From OLB16 sp964422415 (lineage in GTDB: Bacteria > Hinthialibacterota > Hinthialibacteria > OLB16), in the NCBI GenBank assembly GCA_964422415.1, contig CAYRBI010000011.1, positions 5,924-69,923 on the forward strand: a DNA stretch of 64,000 bases. The letters are read 5' to 3'. Under the pieces are notes generated by a model. The model was given only the letters and a program-made list of their open reading frames with translations. It had not been told where the DNA came from and did no database searches. Shown piece by piece: positions 59,533-64,000 of this stretch. A program made the translations under genes and the position numbers. Positions within the stretch are counted from its first letter, which is position 1. Each line of letters begins with the position of its first letter.

Positions 59533-62500
59533 TCATTTTCCTCCGCCTTCTCCTACCACAACCTCGAAATAGCCGGGACTATTTACCCAGAACCGGGCCT
59601 GGCCGTCTTTGAACTCCTGCCGTGTAGGAGTGACTTCGCTGTTCAGTTTGACTGCAGCAAGATCAAGGGCTGGAACATCGAGCTCAATCCCGGACGAAAA
59701 AGGAGCTTCCACGGTCAAGTGAAATATGCCTGTTTTTTGTTCCCAATGAACCTTGATATCTCCCTTGGGGGTGGGGACTACGCCTCGGGCCCATTCAAGA
59801 TTACTCATCATCGGCGCCACACGGAAATCTGAGAATCCCGGGCCAGCTGGCGTGACACCTAACACACAGGCCGGCAAGTCATAACTCGGTCCCGCTGACC
59901 ATGCATGTGAACGTGAGGCCTGCCCATTGAAATGCTCCCACCAGGTTGTTGCGCCTGCTTCAAGCATCCGGCCATAGTCCCGGCGTGTAAATGCAAGCGC
60001 CTGGTCATTCCAATTCGCTTTACGTAAGGCCTGCAAGAAAAAGTGATAGAAGAAAGGCGAGCCAATTTGTACAGCAGTGACGGGAGATTCTCCAAAAAGG
60101 CTTTTCAATGCACGTGTAGCCCTGTCTGTGGGAGCAATGCCCGCATAAATCGCAAGGAGACTATCCTGTACGGCTACACGCGATATGGGGAGTCCATCAC
60201 GGAAACCATGGAGATATATCTGCCGGTCCGGATCCCACAAATGAGTATTGATTTGTTCACAAACCCGTGTGGCCCTTTCGAGCCATGAACTCTTGTGTTC
60301 CTCGTCTCCCATGATGGCGGCAATAGCAGCTCCATCCTTGAGGGCTCTGTAATAATGGCAGTTCATTCCGGTCAGTACACCTCGACTCGAGGGCGGCATA
60401 TCCATCAGCTCAAAATCTGGCATCCAGTCCAGGAACACAAAACCGGGTACATTCTCCAAAAGGCCCTCACGATTCTCAAAACCTTTGAAGTAATCCATAA
60501 GGTGGACGATGTGTGGATAAAGGGACACCATAAGCGCATGATCACCGGAATAGAGATTATATTCGAGGATCATTGTGACCCACTGTGCCATGAAGGTTGG
60601 GATCCCAAAGGGAGGTTCCTCTGGTTCAGGCCACATCTTCACATCGGCGGGCCAATTGGGTGGAATCATCCCGGAGCTGGTTTGGGCTTCGGCAAACTGA
60701 CGCAAACACTTACCAGCTAGTTTGAGATCGCCAAAGGCATAATAATTCGCCAGCATCTCCACTTGGGCATCCCCCAACCACTGCCCTTGTTCGCGCCAAG
60801 GTGTGTCCTCGTAGCCATCATGCATGCACACCTGCATGGTTCGCCGCCCCACATCCCAGATCCTGTTCAGCAAATCATCCGAGCATTCAAATGTGCCCCG
60901 GTATTCGACGGGATAGGAGGTGAAATTAAGACTGACTGATTCAATCTCTACCGGCTTCGTACAGTTCCGGAAATCGAGTTGTAGGTAACGGAATCCTTTC
61001 CAGAAGAAGAGTTCCCATTCCTGGGGTCCATCTTTCATGATGTAGCGGTCCGCGAAATACCAGGGACCCTCCCGGAGGATATCGGCGCGTCCCTTTTCAA
61101 ATACTTCGGAATAACCCAGGTCGATGATCCCTCCCGCCACGCCATTCAGTTTGAGCCGGACGAAACCTGAAGTCTCTTCTCCGAAATCTATAACGGTATA
61201 GGCATCGCCTGATTCCGTGGTACAAACAATGGCTGCATTTCCATCGTCCTTCAGCAATCCCTCACTTTTCTTCAGACTCGATGAAACACCAGAGGAGAGT
61301 GGCTCGAAGTGCATTCGAACTGCCACGTTATCTTCTTGTGCCCATTTGAGGTGAAACGGTTTCCACCTAATATAATTACCTTTCTCCGGTGGGTAGGGTT
61401 GACCAAGAACCTGGCCCGGATCAAATGAAGGCCCAGCTGAAGGAGCGAATGGTCCAGCCACTCCAACTGTATCCTCCGAACTTGCCACGTCTTTTTCCGC
61501 AAACCATTTGATTGGTTTGATCAAATCTCTGTTCAATGGTAGCAGAGCCAATTCCATTTCCGAGGAATCCGGCATTCGCAAACTCTTGATAAGCAATTCA
61601 TTCCAGCCGGCCTTTACCTTAAGCTCCAATATCCCACCGAGTGGAGAGCGTTGCACGGGGGTGCCATCGAGACACACGACTTGAGGCATTTGCGAAGACG
61701 GCATGAGTAACAACCCCACAGTTTGTTCTTCGGATGATTTCAGCCAGGCATGGATATAGATCACAATACCGGGCAAGTTTTCCAAGACCTCAGCAAAACG
61801 AACCACGGCATGTTGGGGTGTATCACCTATAGTCCCTTGATCCACAACCGCGACTGGGAACTCCTCGCGCTCAAGGAGAGGTGGAATGTCCCGCGGAACC
61901 AGTTGTGTCCATGGGGGCACGGGATGTTGCCCCAGAAGCACGGGGCCTTGCCAGGTACTGTCCGCAAAACCTGGCATACGCCAGCCATCGATTTCCTCGC
62001 GCGCATCATACTCCTCCATCCACATTATTGCTGGACAGATACGCGGTGTTGGGCGTTTCCAGGTGGGTGCGGGAAGCACTCGCCATGATTCATTGGTGAC
62101 AACATCCCTCGTAATTCCGCCATCCCAAGTCATCCTGGCAGCAAGGAGAAAACCACCGCGCCCAAGAGTGTAGCTGTGGGTACTCACACCATATTGGTGG
62201 ACAATCGCACTGATAACGTTCTCACCTGTTTGAAGGAATGGAGCGAGATCATAGGTTTCGTAGTACTGATAACGCTGGTCCGAGCGGCAAGGACCACGTC
62301 CCACGAATTTTCCATTAACATAAAGGATATAGCGGCTGTCTGCGGTCACATATACCACCGCGTCGCGAGGCAGTGACTCGATTGAGAAGCTTTTCCGGCA
62401 GCAAAGGTAGAAATTCTGTGGTGCTGCCTCCCCCTCACACCAGATCCATTGCGCTTTTTGTAACACATGCGGGATTTCTATTCCGGCCGTATTTGATGTG

Positions 62501-63966
62501 GCCATATTTCTTTCCTTATCCTGTGCAGGAGTGTTCGAGAGGATGTCTAGGATCTGATCTACCACCTTCTCTGCCTCAAGGAAATTTCCTGCCTTCATGA
62601 GAGGTTCCACCCGTTGGCCCAACTCATGGAGCTTCCGTGGATCACCCCCGCTCTTTATCCAGGCTTGCGCTCTCTCACCGATCGCGCTCATCTTCCGCTG
62701 CAGCGAAGGTGATGGCATCTTCATTTGTTGGGTTGTAGTTGGCGGCTTTGGGAGTGATGCGGATTCGGTGGACTGACTGGTATCCTGTGGAGGTGTCCAT
62801 TCAGAGGAGGAAGTTCCTTCCCAATCCGCCGGTAATGCCTTACCCGACACCCAATTCTGTATTGTTTCAATTACGCCGGGAGCATTTTTAACGGAAAATG
62901 GTGAGCCTGGTCCCTCTTGAGGGAGATTCCAACCATAAATATTGATCAAGCGCATGTCATGCGCGAACAAACCGCCCAGATAAGCTTCATATTCCTCGCG
63001 TGTTTGTGGACGTCCCGGTTGTTCAGTCGTACAGTAGGTCTCTACACCAGCCCATGCAGTGCCCAATTTCTCTCCCACCGTGGAGCGGACCTCATGAATC
63101 CTCGCTAGAAGGTCACGCAGGTCCAGTGTGTTCCGTGTCAGGGTGTAACCAGGCCGGCTGAAAGAATTGATCGAATGCTTCACCTCAGGAAAGCGGTCGA
63201 CCATCGGCGGCCCCATGTGTTTTTCGGTGAAAGGCCGTATGGCGCTGACAAAGTGTGTGTAGATTCTGTCCACAGGCAATCCTGCTTCATTGAGGACACG
63301 CGCCCGGAATTCGGCATAGTCATGAGCCACCCCGTGACGGAGGTCTGAAATCACCTCATCAAAGGTCTTGCCAGATTCCTCGGCCAGGCGCTGTACTTTC
63401 TCATGGGTATACCCCCGCATGGACAGAGCATGAAAGCCGCCACGCACCATCTCATCACGGTGCATCATTACCAATTGAGGCGGGTTTGTGGTGGTGTCAT
63501 GGGCTTCGGGCTCTCCGCCTGGCGGGGTACCCTGAAGTGGCCGGAGATCATAAGGGGCCTCCGTCTCGTTACCAATAGCAATACCGGCGAAAAGGTAAGA
63601 TTTTCCGGACTCCTTCCAGCGGGCCAGGTGTTCGGCGATCGGCTTTCCAATGCCCTCGCTCAGGTGTTGTCTCACATCTTCCCGGAATCGTGGGCTTTCG
63701 AAATTTGGCGGAGGCGCTGGGAACACCTGGAACGCTCCCCAGTTGAGCCAATACCTTTCGATAGCCGGACCCTGTTCGCTGCCTGGTGGGGGGAAATCAG
63801 ACCACTCAACACACTCAGGATCACTGTGAAGCTCTGTCCGCCGCCACCAGAAATGCATGTCATCCAGATGGAAGAACACCGGCATCCCCGTATCCTCGGC
63901 TGTATCCAGTGCTTGATTCACACGTGACTGAAGGGTTTCAACTGGGAGATTCAGTGAGAAGAGCAA
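59533..63966 (-). CDS. Partial: TIM-barrel domain fused to GH78-like alpha-L-rhamnosidase
   Basis: At least 1478 residues; the frame is open to the window edge so the true start is outside. The visible first ~380 residues look like a glycosidase TIM barrel (FFHLDDMHFWWRRTE; IAIGNETEAPYDLRP; GTAWAGVETYCTTEQ). A Ser/Thr/Pro-rich linker and helical stretch (about 385-485) lead to a GH78 rhamnosidase: beta-sandwich domains (QWIWCEGEA from ~505), then the (alpha/alpha)6 barrel with YEDTPWREQGQWLGDAQ (about 1055; the usual acidic-rich GH78 signature) and TTWWEHFNGQASRSHAWSAGP near 1350. GH78 removes rhamnose from plant or bacterial glycans. An internal ATG at 62505 with AAGGAAAG upstream could also give the rhamnosidase alone. 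No signal peptide is visible because the start is outside. Confidence 0.85.
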   Translation of the reverse strand: MLFSLNLPVETLQSRVNQALDTAEDTGMPVFFHLDDMHFWWRRTELHSDPECVEWSDFPPPGSEQGPAIERYWLNWGAFQVFPAPPPNFESPRFREDVRQHLSEGIGKPIAEHLARWKESGKSYLFAGIAIGNETEAPYDLRPLQGTPPGGEPEAHDTTTNPPQLVMMHRDEMVRGGFHALSMRGYTHEKVQRLAEESGKTFDEVISDLRHGVAHDYAEFRARVLNEAGLPVDRIYTHFVSAIRPFTEKHMGPPMVDRFPEVKHSINSFSRPGYTLTRNTLDLRDLLARIHEVRSTVGEKLGTAWAGVETYCTTEQPGRPQTREEYEAYLGGLFAHDMRLINIYGWNLPQEGPGSPFSVKNAPGVIETIQNWVSGKALPADWEGTSSSEWTPPQDTSQSTESASLPKPPTTTQQMKMPSPSLQRKMSAIGERAQAWIKSGGDPRKLHELGQRVEPLMKAGNFLEAEKVVDQILDILSNTPAQDKERNMATSNTAGIEIPHVLQKAQWIWCEGEAAPQNFYLCCRKSFSIESLPRDAVVYVTADSRYILYVNGKFVGRGPCRSDQRYQYYETYDLAPFLQTGENVISAIVHQYGVSTHSYTLGRGGFLLAARMTWDGGITRDVVTNESWRVLPAPTWKRPTPRICPAIMWMEEYDAREEIDGWRMPGFADSTWQGPVLLGQHPVPPWTQLVPRDIPPLLEREEFPVAVVDQGTIGDTPQHAVVRFAEVLENLPGIVIYIHAWLKSSEEQTVGLLLMPSSQMPQVVCLDGTPVQRSPLGGILELKVKAGWNELLIKSLRMPDSSEMELALLPLNRDLIKPIKWFAEKDVASSEDTVGVAGPFAPSAGPSFDPGQVLGQPYPPEKGNYIRWKPFHLKWAQEDNVAVRMHFEPLSSGVSSSLKKSEGLLKDDGNAAIVCTTESGDAYTVIDFGEETSGFVRLKLNGVAGGIIDLGYSEVFEKGRADILREGPWYFADRYIMKDGPQEWELFFWKGFRYLQLDFRNCTKPVEIESVSLNFTSYPVEYRGTFECSDDLLNRIWDVGRRTMQVCMHDGYEDTPWREQGQWLGDAQVEMLANYYAFGDLKLAGKCLRQFAEAQTSSGMIPPNWPADVKMWPEPEEPPFGIPTFMAQWVTMILEYNLYSGDHALMVSLYPHIVHLMDYFKGFENREGLLENVPGFVFLDWMPDFELMDMPPSSRGVLTGMNCHYYRALKDGAAIAAIMGDEEHKSSWLERATRVCEQINTHLWDPDRQIYLHGFRDGLPISRVAVQDSLLAIYAGIAPTDRATRALKSLFGESPVTAVQIGSPFFYHFFLQALRKANWNDQALAFTRRDYGRMLEAGATTWWEHFNGQASRSHAWSAGPSYDLPACVLGVTPAGPGFSDFRVAPMMSNLEWARGVVPTPKGDIKVHWEQKTGIFHLTVEAPFSSGIELDVPALDLAAVKLNSEVTPTRQEFKDGQARFWVNSPGYFEVVVGEGGGK

Positions 63967-64000
63967 GCCTGGTGTAAATCCGACATACCGTTCCGCTGTC

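Overview
This 64-kb window comes from a Gram-negative bacterium. The signs are an LpxL/HtrB-type acyltransferase, a lipoprotein with a lipobox, a type II secretion (T2SS) operon with an outer-membrane secretin, and many Sec signal peptides. The mix of unusual secreted glycosidases (GxGYxYP, DUF4091, GH78- and GH95-like), an SSS symporter, a DUF5009 protein and an orphan pseudopilin with full prepilin leader resembles polysaccharide-degrading members of the PVC/Hydrogenedentota/Sumerlaeota type. That placement is an inference from gene content; no rRNA or other phylogenetic marker is present apart from tpiA and one tRNA.

Layout. 0-5.5 kb: a three-gene phosphorelay (multi-PAS histidine kinase, double receiver, REC-REC-PAS-kinase-REC hybrid). 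5.6 kb: tRNA-Ser(GCU). 5.8-9.8 kb: a lipoprotein, a small membrane protein, an LpxL-like acyltransferase and a secreted protein of unknown function whose two ends meet GC-rich palindromes. 10.1-30.9 kb: one tightly packed, leftward T2SS operon, gspE-F-H-I-J-K-L-M-C-D. 31-34 kb: a TauE/SafE permease, a DUF5009 membrane acyltransferase-like protein and tpiA. 34-64 kb: a carbohydrate island of secreted glycosidase-like proteins, a GntR/LacI-type regulator, a lone pseudopilin, two GxGYxYP proteins around a four-repeat protein, a DoxX fusion, ApbE, an MttB-family protein, a sugar isomerase-like protein, an SSS symporter, a cupin and a large GH78 fusion cut by the window edge.

The outstanding object is the last gene of the T2SS operon. 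It encodes a 3958-residue secretin. A normal N0 domain and a normal C-terminal secretin pore are separated by about 47 tandem N-type (secretin_N/KH-like) domains, where ordinary GspD has three. The array is built of nested higher-order repeats: an alternating pair, then a triplet of 212 residues, then a triplet of exactly 213 residues (639 bp). The operon has no GspG major pseudopilin and its GspC is very short. The secretion machine may have an enormously lengthened periplasmic part and would plausibly export the secreted enzymes encoded 5-35 kb away.

A second theme is a family of six dispersed MITE-like palindromes (about 130-150 bp, ends resembling CTGTTGAAA, arms containing ATTCCCGCcttCGCGGGAAT). 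All lie in the 34-56 kb island, at gene borders. One copy appears to supply the ribosome-binding site of the pseudopilin gene and another the stop codon of the DoxX fusion gene.
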